This document shows positions 8,698 to 17,150 of a stretch of DNA of 64,000 bases, piece by piece. Below the pieces are notes generated by a model. That model was not told the DNA's origin. It worked only from the letters and a program-made list of their open reading frames with translations, and searched no databases. The DNA is taken from NCBI RefSeq assembly GCF_918814755.1, contig NZ_CAKKNT010000001.1:1-64000 (forward strand). The letters are read 5' to 3'. A program made the translations under genes and the position numbers. The first letter of the stretch is position 1. Each line of letters opens with the position of its first letter. Source of the DNA: Periweissella ghanensis (GTDB lineage: Bacteria > Bacillota > Bacilli > Lactobacillales > Lactobacillaceae).

Positions 8698-9846
8698 TTA
8701 TTGTTGTCCATTTACACTAAATTCTTCTGGTCGAGCATGGTGTTTATCATCATCAAAGTAATATTGAATTGAAGCTAAGATCCGTTTGGCCGCATCCCCA
8801 TCCCCATATGGGTTTTGCGCCCCGGCCATTTTATGATATTCAAAATCATTTGATAACAACGTCGTCATCGCGTCTTTAACATGCTCCGGTTCAGTCCCAA
8901 TTAATTTCAGCGTCCCAGCTTCCACCCCTTCTGGCCGCTCGGTATTATCGCGTAACACCAAGACCGGCTTTTTCAAAAACGGCGCTTCTTCTTGAACGCC
9001 ACCGGAATCAGTCATAATGAAGTAGCTGGCCTTCATCAATTCATGAAATGACGCCACATCTTGGGGCTCAATTAAATGCACGCGCGGATTATCCCCGAGC
9101 AAGGCTTGCATCACGGAGCGCACCTTGGGATTTGGATGGACCGGCACGGTGACTTCCAAGTCTTCAAAGTCTTGCATCACCGCTAAGATGGTTTTTAAGA
9201 CATTGACCATCGCCGTGCCTTGATTTTCCCGTCGGTGCATCGTCAGTAAGATCATCCGCTTATCGCTGGTATTCGGTGCTATATCGGCCCCCACCGTTTG
9301 TTTTAACGCATCGATGGCGGTATTCCCGGTGATAAAAATCTTCGTATCGTCAATATTTTCGAGCAGTAAATTGTGTTTACTTTCACTCGTTGGCGCAAAG
9401 TAGATATCAGTCAAGCGATCAGTTAATTGGCGATTCATTTCTTCGGGAAACGGACTATATTTATCCCATGTCCGCAAGCCCGCTTCGACATGCCCAATCG
9501 CAATTTGTTGATAAAATGACGCTAAACTGGCCGCAAAGGTCGTCGTCGTATCGCCATGGACAAGCACAATATCTGGTTTTTCCACTGTTAAAACTTTGCC
9601 CAGTTCCACTAAAATCTTATTAGTCACCGAAGCTAATGTTTGCTGCGGCTCCATAATGTCCAGGTCATAGTCGGGTTGAATATTAAACAACGCCAAAACT
9701 TGATCAAGCATTTCACGGTGTTGACCCGTAACGACAGTCACCGCTTCAAAATCGTCGCGGTTATCATGTAATAATTTAACAATTGGTGCCATTTTAATGG
9801 CTTCTGGCCGCGTCCCAAACACGGTCATCACTTTAATTTTTTTCAT
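8698..9846 (-). CDS. wecB: UDP-N-acetylglucosamine 2-epimerase (non-hydrolysing)
   Basis: A 382-residue cytoplasmic enzyme of usual length that interconverts UDP-GlcNAc and UDP-ManNAc, supplying ManNAc for wall teichoic acid linkage units or other envelope polysaccharides. Family marks seen: FGTRPEAIKMAPIV at the N terminus, TGQHREMLDQ, VHGDTTT, HVEAGLRT, FPEEMNR, TMHRREN and DSGGVQEEAP. It is the last gene of a set with the processive GT2 and the LPKTG microprotein, 27 bases behind the GT2, and ends at a strong terminator. The context suggests it feeds the polysaccharide made by that synthase, which is inference. Confidence 0.95.
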   Translation of the reverse strand: MKKIKVMTVFGTRPEAIKMAPIVKLLHDNRDDFEAVTVVTGQHREMLDQVLALFNIQPDYDLDIMEPQQTLASVTNKILVELGKVLTVEKPDIVLVHGDTTTTFAASLASFYQQIAIGHVEAGLRTWDKYSPFPEEMNRQLTDRLTDIYFAPTSESKHNLLLENIDDTKIFITGNTAIDALKQTVGADIAPNTSDKRMILLTMHRRENQGTAMVNVLKTILAVMQDFEDLEVTVPVHPNPKVRSVMQALLGDNPRVHLIEPQDVASFHELMKASYFIMTDSGGVQEEAPFLKKPVLVLRDNTERPEGVEAGTLKLIGTEPEHVKDAMTTLLSNDFEYHKMAGAQNPYGDGDAAKRILASIQYYFDDDKHHARPEEFSVNGQQ

Positions 9847-9873
9847 CTGTTATTTCCCCCAATTTTCCCCTAT

Positions 9874-11160
9874 TTATTCTTCCCGTTGCGTCTTCAACCA
9901 TTCTTTTTGATTACTTATTTGGCGCCAAAATGCCGTCACGATGCTAAAGAACAAGACCACATATAAATATGAGATTAAAAATGGCAAGCGCAATAGCAGC
10001 GTCCATTTGGGCACGGGTTCATCAAAGTGTCGCAAATCAATGACGTAGAGACTCGTAAAAATGAGCCCCCAGACTAAGGAAACGGCAAATAAGATCAGCA
10101 GAATGCCGGCCGTCGTTATAAATTTACTGCTGCCAAGCACGCCTACTAAAACGATACCTAAATGGACGCCCAAAACTAAAATCACGATATCAACTAGGAT
10201 GTTAATCCACGGTTGCAGTAGGAAGTACATAATGCCCAATTTTTGCTTAAACAGTAAATTTTTAGCCGTTACCACCGCTTTGACATATTTTAAACAATCC
10301 AAATTCCCTTGCACCCAGCGGCTGCGTTGGCGAATGTAGCGTTTGTATGACGCTAATGATTGTTGATAGACGTAGATATCGGCTAAATATTCAATTTTAA
10401 TTTGTTTAAGCATGCATTTGATGGTTAATTCATAATCATCTAACAAGGCATTCCCCCAGGGGGCATACCCGATTTGCTCAGCAACGACCGACAATCTAAA
10501 GAATTGGCCATTCCCACTTAACCCGACTGTTGAGGTAAACATGCGCATGATTTGTGAGTAATTATTAATCGTAAAAAACTCGGCATCTTGTGAAACTTGT
10601 AAAGCATTTTTAAATGTTGGATACATTTTCACGCGCAGTTGGGCAATCGCGGTGCTTGGATCAGAAAAATAATCATTCAAGCGCGTCATCGCATGCTTAG
10701 ATAAGGCGGCATCGGCATCAATCACGCCGACAATCGTGTTGTCCTCAGCAATGTGCTGGGCTTTAATTTCCGTTTGCAAAAACGTCAGGGCAAAATTCAA
10801 TGAATCACCCTTGCCTTTTTGGGCATTTGGTAATTTACGTTCCAGCACTTGGATACGCGGATCGGCAACTTTGTGCGCACACTGGATGGTGTGATCTTTG
10901 GAAGCATCATCGACCACATAGATCACGCCGTTAAACTTAAATTTGACTAAGTTTTTCAACGTATGCTCAATGACGGCTTCCTCTTCAAAACACGGAATAA
11001 TAAAGCAGTAAAACAAATCTTTTGAGGCCGTGGTTTTACTAGCAATCATGTGATTGTATTTATCGCGACTTGAAAAAATCCCAAACAGCATACTCAAAAA
11101 GATATAGACCAAGAAGATAAAGAAACTGATCTCATAGATTATGCTTAAAATACTAAGCAT
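9874..11160 (-). CDS. processive family 2 glycosyltransferase, membrane
   Basis: A 428-residue membrane synthase with the layout of N-acetylglucosaminyl/hyaluronan/cellulose-type GT2 enzymes. A TM segment (7-30) is followed by the GT-A domain with VVDDAS (82-87), DAD (148-150), an acceptor-site LLDDYEL (about 239-245) and QRSRW (278-282), then several C-terminal TM helices. The QxxRW motif indicates processive synthesis coupled to export. Its ATG shares a base with the stop of the 45-residue LPKTG gene (TAATG), so the two are translationally coupled. The sugar is unknown. UDP-ManNAc or UDP-GlcNAc is a guess from the adjacent wecB. Confidence 0.9.
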   Translation of the reverse strand: MLSILSIIYEISFFIFLVYIFLSMLFGIFSSRDKYNHMIASKTTASKDLFYCFIIPCFEEEAVIEHTLKNLVKFKFNGVIYVVDDASKDHTIQCAHKVADPRIQVLERKLPNAQKGKGDSLNFALTFLQTEIKAQHIAEDNTIVGVIDADAALSKHAMTRLNDYFSDPSTAIAQLRVKMYPTFKNALQVSQDAEFFTINNYSQIMRMFTSTVGLSGNGQFFRLSVVAEQIGYAPWGNALLDDYELTIKCMLKQIKIEYLADIYVYQQSLASYKRYIRQRSRWVQGNLDCLKYVKAVVTAKNLLFKQKLGIMYFLLQPWINILVDIVILVLGVHLGIVLVGVLGSSKFITTAGILLILFAVSLVWGLIFTSLYVIDLRHFDEPVPKWTLLLRLPFLISYLYVVLFFSIVTAFWRQISNQKEWLKTQREE

Positions 11161-11297
11161 TAAGCTTTCCCCTTAGTTAACACCATCCAAACAATGACGG
11201 CTACCACCGCGGCTAATAAGATAATCCCCCAATATTGTGGGGCAAATAAAGCTCCACTAGCGACAAACCCCGTTTTTGGTAATTGTGATGCGCTCAT
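11160..11297 (-). CDS. 45-aa LPKTG microprotein
   Basis: An ORF of 45 codons with GGGGGAG six bases before the ATG at 11297. The peptide has only five residues before an LPKTG motif (residues 6-10), then a linker, a hydrophobic stretch (about 23-40) and a basic end TKGKA: a bare sortase sorting signal with no exported domain in front and no classical signal peptide. Its stop overlaps the ATG of the GT2 gene by one base. The family is not known to me. It could be a membrane subunit of the synthase, a sortase-processed anchor for the polysaccharide, or an LPxTG-like coincidence in a small TM protein. No sortase gene is in the window. Confidence 0.7.
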   Translation of the reverse strand: MSASQLPKTGFVASGALFAPQYWGIILLAAVVAVIVWMVLTKGKA

Positions 11298-11462
11298 AAT
11301 ATTCTCCCCCTTTTATATAATATAAATATTCATGAAGCTTATATTTAATATAGCGAACATACAGTAAAAAAATGCTTTCAATTTTTTTAGATTTCAAAAA
11401 AATCAAACGCATTTTAAAATAATAATTATGCTTAGATAAAATATATTTTACACATGATACGA

Positions 11463-11495
11463 AAAATGACCAGCTACGTCAAGCTGATCATTTTT
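11463..11495 (+). terminator. terminator-like hairpin matching 8649-8684
   Basis: AAATGACCAGCT / AGCTGATCATTT stem with loop ACGTCA-like sequence and a T run on the plus strand. The stem and loop nearly repeat the wecB terminator. No plus-strand gene ends here, so it may be a copied hairpin rather than a working terminator. Confidence 0.5.
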
Positions 11496-11776
11496 TGATG
11501 AATGGAATGAAAAAAGTTATTTTTACTGTTTTGGGAGAGTTTTCAAGCACTGTTACTCGCTTAGGTTTAGCTAATTACCCAGCTTGATCATGACGTTACT
11601 CTATACATTTTGAAATGTTTTTTGAATCCAAAATACATACCTCCAATTTACAAACTAATTATTTCTAAATGACAATTGCTATCACTTAACACCACTTATA
11701 ATACTTTAGTCTCCGCAAAAAAATGTTTTCATTTTTTGCGAATTTTACAAAAATCGCGTACATTTTTCAATTCGCA

Positions 11777-11812
11777 CAAAAAAAGACCTGCATCGTTGCC
11801 GATCCAAGTCTT
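11777..11812 (-). terminator. second terminator of putative sRNA
   Basis: Imperfect stem AAGACCTG/CAAGTCTT with a run of seven or more T on the minus strand. It lies 30 bases beyond the terminator at 11842-11874, giving tandem terminators for minus-strand transcription. Confidence 0.6.
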
Positions 11813-11841
11813 GCTTTTATTTAGTTGGTACTCAAAACCGC

Positions 11842-12049
11842 CAAAAAACCGAAAGACCCGCAATGATCTTTCGATTTCAAAGTAAGTGGCATATACATGT
11901 GCGCCTACTTAATGGCTGAATCTCCCCCCCTAATTAGCAGATTCATTTATAACATAACAATTCGCTACTTCCCCGGTTTAACTAACAACTTTACCGTTAA
12001 GTTCCAGAATAAATTCCCCAGTATAACAGCACTTACGCGTCTGTTTACA
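11842..12049 (-). ncRNA. putative CcpA-controlled small RNA (~200 nt)
   Basis: A near-consensus promoter (12056-12084) with an overlapping cre site faces a stretch of about 200 bases that holds no convincing ORF and ends at a clean terminator (stem CGAAAGA/TCTTTCG, 11850-11873, followed by T). The predicted RNA contains a hairpin with arms GAATCT/AGATTC and a loop with a run of seven G, and a second hairpin with GGC/GCC. The overlap of cre and -35 predicts repression when glucose is present. It is not a family I recognise. A very short ORF could still be hidden in it. Confidence 0.5.
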
Positions 12050-12055
12050 AGTTCA

Positions 12056-12084
12056 ATTATAAGGGGTCGCGCCAATATTAGCAA
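12056..12084 (-). promoter_or_regulatory. promoter of putative sRNA
   Basis: Minus strand TTGCTA, 17-base spacer, TATAAT. No protein-coding gene follows; the first signal downstream is the terminator at 11842-11874. Confidence 0.75.
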
Positions 12085-12094
12085 GCGTTTTCAT
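12080..12094 (-). promoter_or_regulatory. cre (CcpA) site
   Basis: Minus strand ATGAAAACGCTTGCT fits the WTGNAANCGNWNNCW consensus at every fixed position. It overlaps the -35 box of the sRNA promoter, so CcpA binding should repress. Confidence 0.7.
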
Positions 12095-12171
12095 TTAATA
12101 TTTTCTTAATAATTTTAATAAACAGTTTAAATATCCATTAATTTTTGGTGTGTTTCAATTATATTTCATAA

Positions 12172-12202
12172 TAAAAAGCCGCTAGAACAAGGTTCTACGG
12201 CT
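12172..12202 (-). terminator. terminator of 12245-12688 gene
   Basis: Stem AGCCGCTAGAAC/GTTCTACGGCT with T run on the minus strand, 40 bases after the stop codon. Confidence 0.8.
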
Positions 12203-12244
12203 TATCATTATATGATATATGTTATTTATTCTTAACTAATATAA

Positions 12245-12688
12245 TTAATGGGGCCGATGTTTGATCACAAATTCTGGGAACCGTGATGCATACCAGCCGA
12301 CCGTAATAATCGCAGCCGTCGCTAAAATCAAACTTAAGTTCTGACTCCAGTTAAGGTGACACCAGATTAAGTACACATAGCCAACAAAGAACGGATACGT
12401 TAACAAAATCCGCAAAACGGTTGCGACCGCTCCCTTGCCAAATTCAGTGCCATGCTTACTAACCCACCATTCTTGAAGGTACACCGCCAGCCAACCGACT
12501 AAAATTGAACCGGCAAAACCTTGAATCAAGTCCATTTCCGTCACCATCGTTAAGTGCAGATAATTAAAGAGCATGACTTTTTCAAAAGTAAAAATCGCCC
12601 AAATTGGTAAGACGATAAAAATTCCTAACACGAGTAAGGTAATAAAACTAATGGCCAGATAGCCGGTTTTTTTCGCTTTTTTATTCAT
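12245..12688 (-). CDS. membrane protein with four TM helices
   Basis: A 147-residue hydrophobic protein: TM segments at about 10-33, 53-70, 92-110 and 117-133, basic N terminus (MNKKAKK) and a charged end. GAGGAG lies upstream of the ATG. No family is recognised. It stands between the YdcF gene and the sRNA and is co-oriented with the polysaccharide genes, so an envelope role is possible but unsupported. Confidence 0.7.
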   Translation of the reverse strand: MNKKAKKTGYLAISFITLLVLGIFIVLPIWAIFTFEKVMLFNYLHLTMVTEMDLIQGFAGSILVGWLAVYLQEWWVSKHGTEFGKGAVATVLRILLTYPFFVGYVYLIWCHLNWSQNLSLILATAAIITVGWYASRFPEFVIKHRPH

Positions 12689-12725
12689 GGTAGTCTACTC
12701 ATCTCCTCTTGTTTGCATGCCGCGC

Positions 12726-13355
12726 TTAGATTGTCGCGGCAATGTCGCCTTTTTCACTGTACGCTTGAATGCGCAAGTACTCACCCCAGACGCGGGCGCG
12801 GCCCACTTCACTCAGGTGCCAGTTATCACGACTAACGGTCACACCATTGTATTCGGCGACAAAACTGTACGGGATTAACTCGACCGTCGCGGGTAAATAC
12901 TGCTTTAACGTCCGCCAATGGCGACCAACAACGTGCGCTTTGGTGACAAATAACAGCCGTTTAATCGTCGCAAAATCAAAAACTTCGGTCGCAAACACGA
13001 CATTTTCTAACGAATTTGATGAGCGATTTTCACCCACAAGCGCCGCGGCAGGAATCCCCCCCGCCACTAGCTTTTCGGTAATAATCGCATTTTCGGTCCG
13101 CGTACCGACTAATTGGTGGTATTGGGCATCCGCCGTTTTACTTTGGCCACCGGTCACAAAAACTTGTGGGGCTAACCCAGCTTGCCACGCCGCTAAAGTC
13201 GTTTCCCAAATGCCAACTTGCGGGGCGCTAAAGACAAAGATTAAGTCACCGGGTTGAATTGCCACGTCCGGGCCAAAGACCATCGCGGTGACCTCGGCCA
13301 GTTGGGTGGCATTCAAAGCCGGCATTTCGGGTTCACGGGGAATTAAACTTTTCAT
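12726..13355 (-). CDS. YdcF/ElyC-like DUF218 protein
   Basis: A 209-residue protein with the DUF218 fold marks: an early GDLIFVFSAP strand-loop, a FVTGGQ loop and TENAIITEKLVAGGIP followed by SSNSLENVVFA, the order seen in YdcF/ElyC/SanA proteins. Members are linked to envelope and polysaccharide processes, but their reaction is mostly unknown. There is no obvious signal peptide or TM, so it is probably cytoplasmic. AAGGAGG supports the start. Unusually GC-rich codons here and in the next two genes suggest a block with its own history. Confidence 0.8.
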   Translation of the reverse strand: MKSLIPREPEMPALNATQLAEVTAMVFGPDVAIQPGDLIFVFSAPQVGIWETTLAAWQAGLAPQVFVTGGQSKTADAQYHQLVGTRTENAIITEKLVAGGIPAAALVGENRSSNSLENVVFATEVFDFATIKRLLFVTKAHVVGRHWRTLKQYLPATVELIPYSFVAEYNGVTVSRDNWHLSEVGRARVWGEYLRIQAYSEKGDIAATI

Positions 13356-13433
13356 AGGCCCTCCTTAGAATTTTAATACACTAATCTTATTCTATTATTT
13401 TTTTCAGGATAACGCTATGCCTTTAAGAAAATA

Positions 13434-14066
13434 TCAATTTTCATTCACGGGGGCAAAATCAGTAATATTAAACATCCCCGTGCGTTGCCGTTTAAGTAAA
13501 CTGGTTAACGCTTGGGCCCCGCGCCGACATGCTTGCGCTCGGGCATTGGGATCATAATGCGGCTTTGTGAGCTGATACGTCGCCACCACTTCAACGGCTA
13601 ACTTATCTGCCGTTCGGGCCGTGGGTTGCCAACTGGGCCCATCCCCCGCCGCAAAAGTAATTGTGGGGGCACAATCGGCGGGGCGTAATTTAGCGGGGAT
13701 AATCCGGCGGTGGACCGCCTTGCGCGGCATGGCGATTGGCTGATGGGTCAGGCTACTCGCATCAATCGTCACTGGTTGCTTGGCCGTCGGCAGTGGTGAG
13801 TGCCCGTACCATTCCCAGTGCCGCACGGGTGTGGCCGCACATGGTTCATAGAACTGTCGTTTAGTTGTTGGCCGTCGCTTTTGGTAAACATCAGTCCCTT
13901 CCAAGTTGCTTTGATGGCGTAAGATGGCGGGCCGATAATTTTCCGGACTTATAATGCCAAAACGCTTAAAGCGCGTCAGCCATAAATGCTGCTGGGTGGG
14001 CTGCAATAGTTGGGTTTGCCGCTTAGCATGCCAACGTGCAGCCACCAGCTCATTGGCTAGTTTCAT
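13434..14066 (-). CDS. uncharacterised basic protein
   Basis: A 210-residue soluble protein with many Arg, His and Pro, and Trp-rich patches (ARWHAKRQ, HWEWYG). There are no TM helices or signal peptide. AGGAGG lies about ten bases before the ATG. It follows the two GT4-type glycosyltransferases in the same direction at 50 bases distance, so it may be an accessory protein of that glycosylation set. I recognise no domain. Confidence 0.6.
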   Translation of the reverse strand: MKLANELVAARWHAKRQTQLLQPTQQHLWLTRFKRFGIISPENYRPAILRHQSNLEGTDVYQKRRPTTKRQFYEPCAATPVRHWEWYGHSPLPTAKQPVTIDASSLTHQPIAMPRKAVHRRIIPAKLRPADCAPTITFAAGDGPSWQPTARTADKLAVEVVATYQLTKPHYDPNARAQACRRGAQALTSLLKRQRTGMFNITDFAPVNEN

Positions 14067-14115
14067 GTTATTTAGACCTCCTGTTAGTAACTGGTCGCGG
14101 GCTTGGCAGCTGGTT

Positions 14116-15603
14116 TTAATGCAAAACTTGTTGCCAAGCGGTTACCAGTTGTTCAGCTTGATATTGTTGGGCCGTCTGTTTGGCTTGCACTTTCAAGTTC
14201 ATGACGGTCAATGGATTTTCAAAGGTGGTGATAATTTTTTGCGCCAACGCTTGTGGGTTGCATTCATCACTGCAAATCCCGTTAGCACCATCAATTATCA
14301 GATTATCTTGGGTATACGCGATGCCATAACACGCCACCGGCACCCCATGAGCGAGACTTGTGAGCATATTAATGCCCAAGCCTTCCGCTAAGGATGTTGA
14401 GAGAAAGACGCTCGCATCGGCATAGATGCCATTATCGTCCACACTATATGGCACCAACGTCACGTTATCATCGAGCTGGAGGGCTTGGATTTCCGCTAAA
14501 ATCTGTGCTTCATACTCACTAGATGCAAAGTACCCCTTTAATACTAATTGAATTGTTGGGTAATGAGTTTTTAACGCCGCCGCGACTTTTAGCAAGCCCA
14601 AAATATTTTTATCCGGTGCTAAGCGGCCAACATACAAGATTTTTTGTAGCTCCGTGACGGTATTATCATCGACAACTTGCGTATAAATTGTCGGTACTTG
14701 CCGAACGACACACGCTGGGAATTGGGCTTTAATTTGCGCGGCTTGTTGAGCGGTAGCCACTGCCACGAGATTAAATTCGCGGCCCCGTGGTTGCAAGACC
14801 GGTTGGTAGCTGCCTTTAACAAAATACGCATTGCCTGTTGCCGCTTGTTGCAGATGACTATCGTGAATGTAAGCAATCGTGCGCTTTGGCGTATCAATCC
14901 CGAGCACGCTAGTGGCTAAATGGGGCCGATCGACAATAAACGTACTAGCCAATGCATCATTGAGTTCATTTAAAAAGAAGGTAAATAGTTGGTTTTCACT
15001 ATCAAACGTATAATTTTGCCCATGATAATTTAATAACTGCCAACTGGTTGCTTGACTCTCACCATTCTCGGGCATCCACGTCACCGCTAGTACTTGGGCA
15101 CCAGCAGGGTCATAGTACGTTTGACTAGCCACTAAGCCATCGGGGTGATACGTTTCGACCATTGAGCGAAAGCCGCGCCAATCATAGTACGCCGTCATCA
15201 TCGTGTCGCCTAAATTATTAAAGTATTCAATATCGCCGACACAATCCGCCTTATCAGGCAGCAAATGCACTGTCGCTAAGACCTGCCCATTTTCGGTGAT
15301 GTGGGCTTCGTTGTTGTCAGTATAACGAACATGGTAAGTGCCCCGCGGAATTGCCGCGAGGGTCCGGACATTTTGCGCAAACGGTTCAAAGTCGGTCACT
15401 TTTTGAAAGTAATCATACATATTCAAGTACTCGTCCGGCTGTAACCCCATCCACGCCGCATTGCGCGCCAAATAACGATTGTACTGACGCGTAATAATTT
15501 TAGCGGGCATGTTCGCCGCATTAAACGCTTTAGTACGTTGGACTTGCGCAAATTCAATGCCGGAATTAAAGGCATACATATTTTCACCGACTGAATAAAT
15601 CAT
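14116..15603 (-). CDS. GT4 glycosyltransferase, GtfA/TarM-like
   Basis: A 495-residue GT-B enzyme. The N terminus MIYSVGENMYAFNSGIE is the first strand and glycine loop typical of GtfA/TarM/TagE-type enzymes; a middle domain with YDWRGFRSM and a C-terminal nucleotide-sugar domain follow (LYVGRLAPDKN, then AEGLGINMLTSLAHGVPV). The start is ATG 15603, from AAAGGAGG upstream; its ATGA overlaps the stop of the preceding paralogue. The EX7E signature is incomplete: the first Glu is there (about 407) but the second is Thr. That suggests a degenerate or partner-dependent enzyme, as GtfB is to GtfA in serine-rich adhesin glycosylation. No SecA2/SecY2 or adhesin is in the window, so the acceptor (protein or teichoic acid) is open. 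Confidence 0.8.
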   Translation of the reverse strand: MIYSVGENMYAFNSGIEFAQVQRTKAFNAANMPAKIITRQYNRYLARNAAWMGLQPDEYLNMYDYFQKVTDFEPFAQNVRTLAAIPRGTYHVRYTDNNEAHITENGQVLATVHLLPDKADCVGDIEYFNNLGDTMMTAYYDWRGFRSMVETYHPDGLVASQTYYDPAGAQVLAVTWMPENGESQATSWQLLNYHGQNYTFDSENQLFTFFLNELNDALASTFIVDRPHLATSVLGIDTPKRTIAYIHDSHLQQAATGNAYFVKGSYQPVLQPRGREFNLVAVATAQQAAQIKAQFPACVVRQVPTIYTQVVDDNTVTELQKILYVGRLAPDKNILGLLKVAAALKTHYPTIQLVLKGYFASSEYEAQILAEIQALQLDDNVTLVPYSVDDNGIYADASVFLSTSLAEGLGINMLTSLAHGVPVACYGIAYTQDNLIIDGANGICSDECNPQALAQKIITTFENPLTVMNLKVQAKQTAQQYQAEQLVTAWQQVLH

Positions 15604-17150
15604 GCTTGATGCACCTCCTTTGCATGTGCCAATAAGTTCGCCCAGGCATGCCAAACATTGGCTTCATCAAACGCGGCTGGCGTGGCATAGGCATTATTGC
15701 TAAATTGTTGTAAAATCCGTTGGTGCTTGAGTAAATACACGATTTGGTTTGCCATCGCATCAATCGCTCCTGGTTCAATTAAGCAGCCATTTTGGTCATC
15801 GGTAATCAACGCCTTGGGACCATAATCAACCGCATAAGCGACCGGCACGACCCCATTAGTCAAGCCTTCGAGCAAGCCAAGGTCAAAGCAGGCTTGGTGG
15901 GCGGTAATGCCTAAAATCTGGGCATTTTCCAGTGCTGGTTGTAAATCTTCGACATACCCTTTTAACTGGACGACCTGTTCTAACGCCAAATCAATAATGG
16001 CTTGGCGAATTTTGATTTCTTCCGCGTAATTATTAGTGTAATCGGCATAACTATAAATATCGAGCGTCACACTTTGAATTTGATTGTGGACTTGCTTGAT
16101 GACGTGTAATAAATCACTGAGATTACTGTTTGGACTAATGTTAGCAATCGCGACAATTTTCCCAAATTCACGCTTATTCATTTTAACCGGTGGCTGTTGT
16201 TGCCGTTCGGGCGTCACATAGCCGGCTGGAATCGTCGTGGCCGCTTGCACATCCGGAAAGCGCGCGACAATATCCGCCGTTTGCTTGGACGTGGTGGTGA
16301 CGACATTGGAGAAATGGGCGACATTGAGGAGCGCATATTCGTAATGCTCATTCAACAAAGCCGTCGCTGGTTGACCGGTATCCGTGACGTGCATACTATG
16401 AATATCGAGCACGGTGTAGGCTGGTTTACGTAGCCGGGTAAAAGCTTCATCGGCACTCGTGACACTATCGAGAATTAACGTATTAAATTCGGGATATAGT
16501 TCATTAATCGCGTTAATAAAATGTTCAAACAGCGCCGTGAGGGTCGCAAATTGATAGATATGACCATCGGGATCCGTCAATAACCACCCAAGCGCTTCAA
16601 CTTCGGTCGGCCCACTTTGGCGATAAGTCGCATGCAAAACATCGCGGCCTTCCGGGGTATACCAGACTTCGGAGCGTAGTTGGTGATCAATTGTGTACCA
16701 CTGTGTCATTGATTTGAAGCCCCGTTGATTATAAAAATCAATCGCATATAAGTTACCAGCACTATCAAAGCGTTCCACTGACGTCACGTGTTGGTCGTCT
16801 TTTTGGTAGTTAACCCGGGCCACAAGCCGCTCATCATTGCGTTGGACAATGAAGCGGGCTTCGTTTTGCTCATCAACGAAGCGTAAATTTTTAATGCCAA
16901 AATCCAGATCGGCCAGAAAAGTTTTGTTCGGTTGGACATCCACCATTTGTTGGTAGTAGTCAAACATATTTAGCAAATGGCGATCACTAACGCCCAGTCC
17001 ATTCAACTGTTGGTGTAAATTTTGTGACCAATCGCGGGTGACGTATGTGTACGCAATGTTTTGGCGTTCAAACAGTTGCATCCGTTTAATCACCGCTTAA
17101 TCGATGCCTGATTTTTTGTTCAATAAACTATCATTAATAAAGAAAATCAT
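15600..17150 (-). pseudogene. GT4 glycosyltransferase interrupted by in-frame TAA
   Basis: Reading from ATG 17150 (GGGGGG six bases upstream) gives MIFFINDSLLNKKSGID, then TAA at 17097-17099, then in the same frame AVIKRMQLF and 490 further residues. Homologues read SGIEHAQ-KR-QLF here, so the stop replaces one codon of the conserved glycine loop. The remaining ORF (15600-17093, possible GTG start, no ribosome binding site) lacks the first beta strand. The C-terminal signature is also altered: ACFDLGLLEGL keeps the second Glu of EX7E and lacks the first. It overlaps the next gtf gene by four bases. It may be a recent nonsense pseudogene, a sequencing error, or read-through or reinitiation. 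Confidence 0.7.

Noticed and set aside
11590-11660. Short ORF after GGAGGT on the minus strand
   Set aside because: The only ATG touches the GGAGG and gives 16 codons; the TTG alternative gives 11 codons with nothing recognisable.
12769-13257. 162-codon plus-strand ORF opposite the YdcF gene
   Set aside because: No ribosome binding site or recognisable domain; the opposite strand encodes a clear DUF218 protein.
14116-17150. Full accessory Sec (SecA2/SecY2) adhesin locus
   Set aside because: Only the GtfA/GtfB-like pair is seen; no secA2, secY2, asp genes or serine-rich protein in the window.
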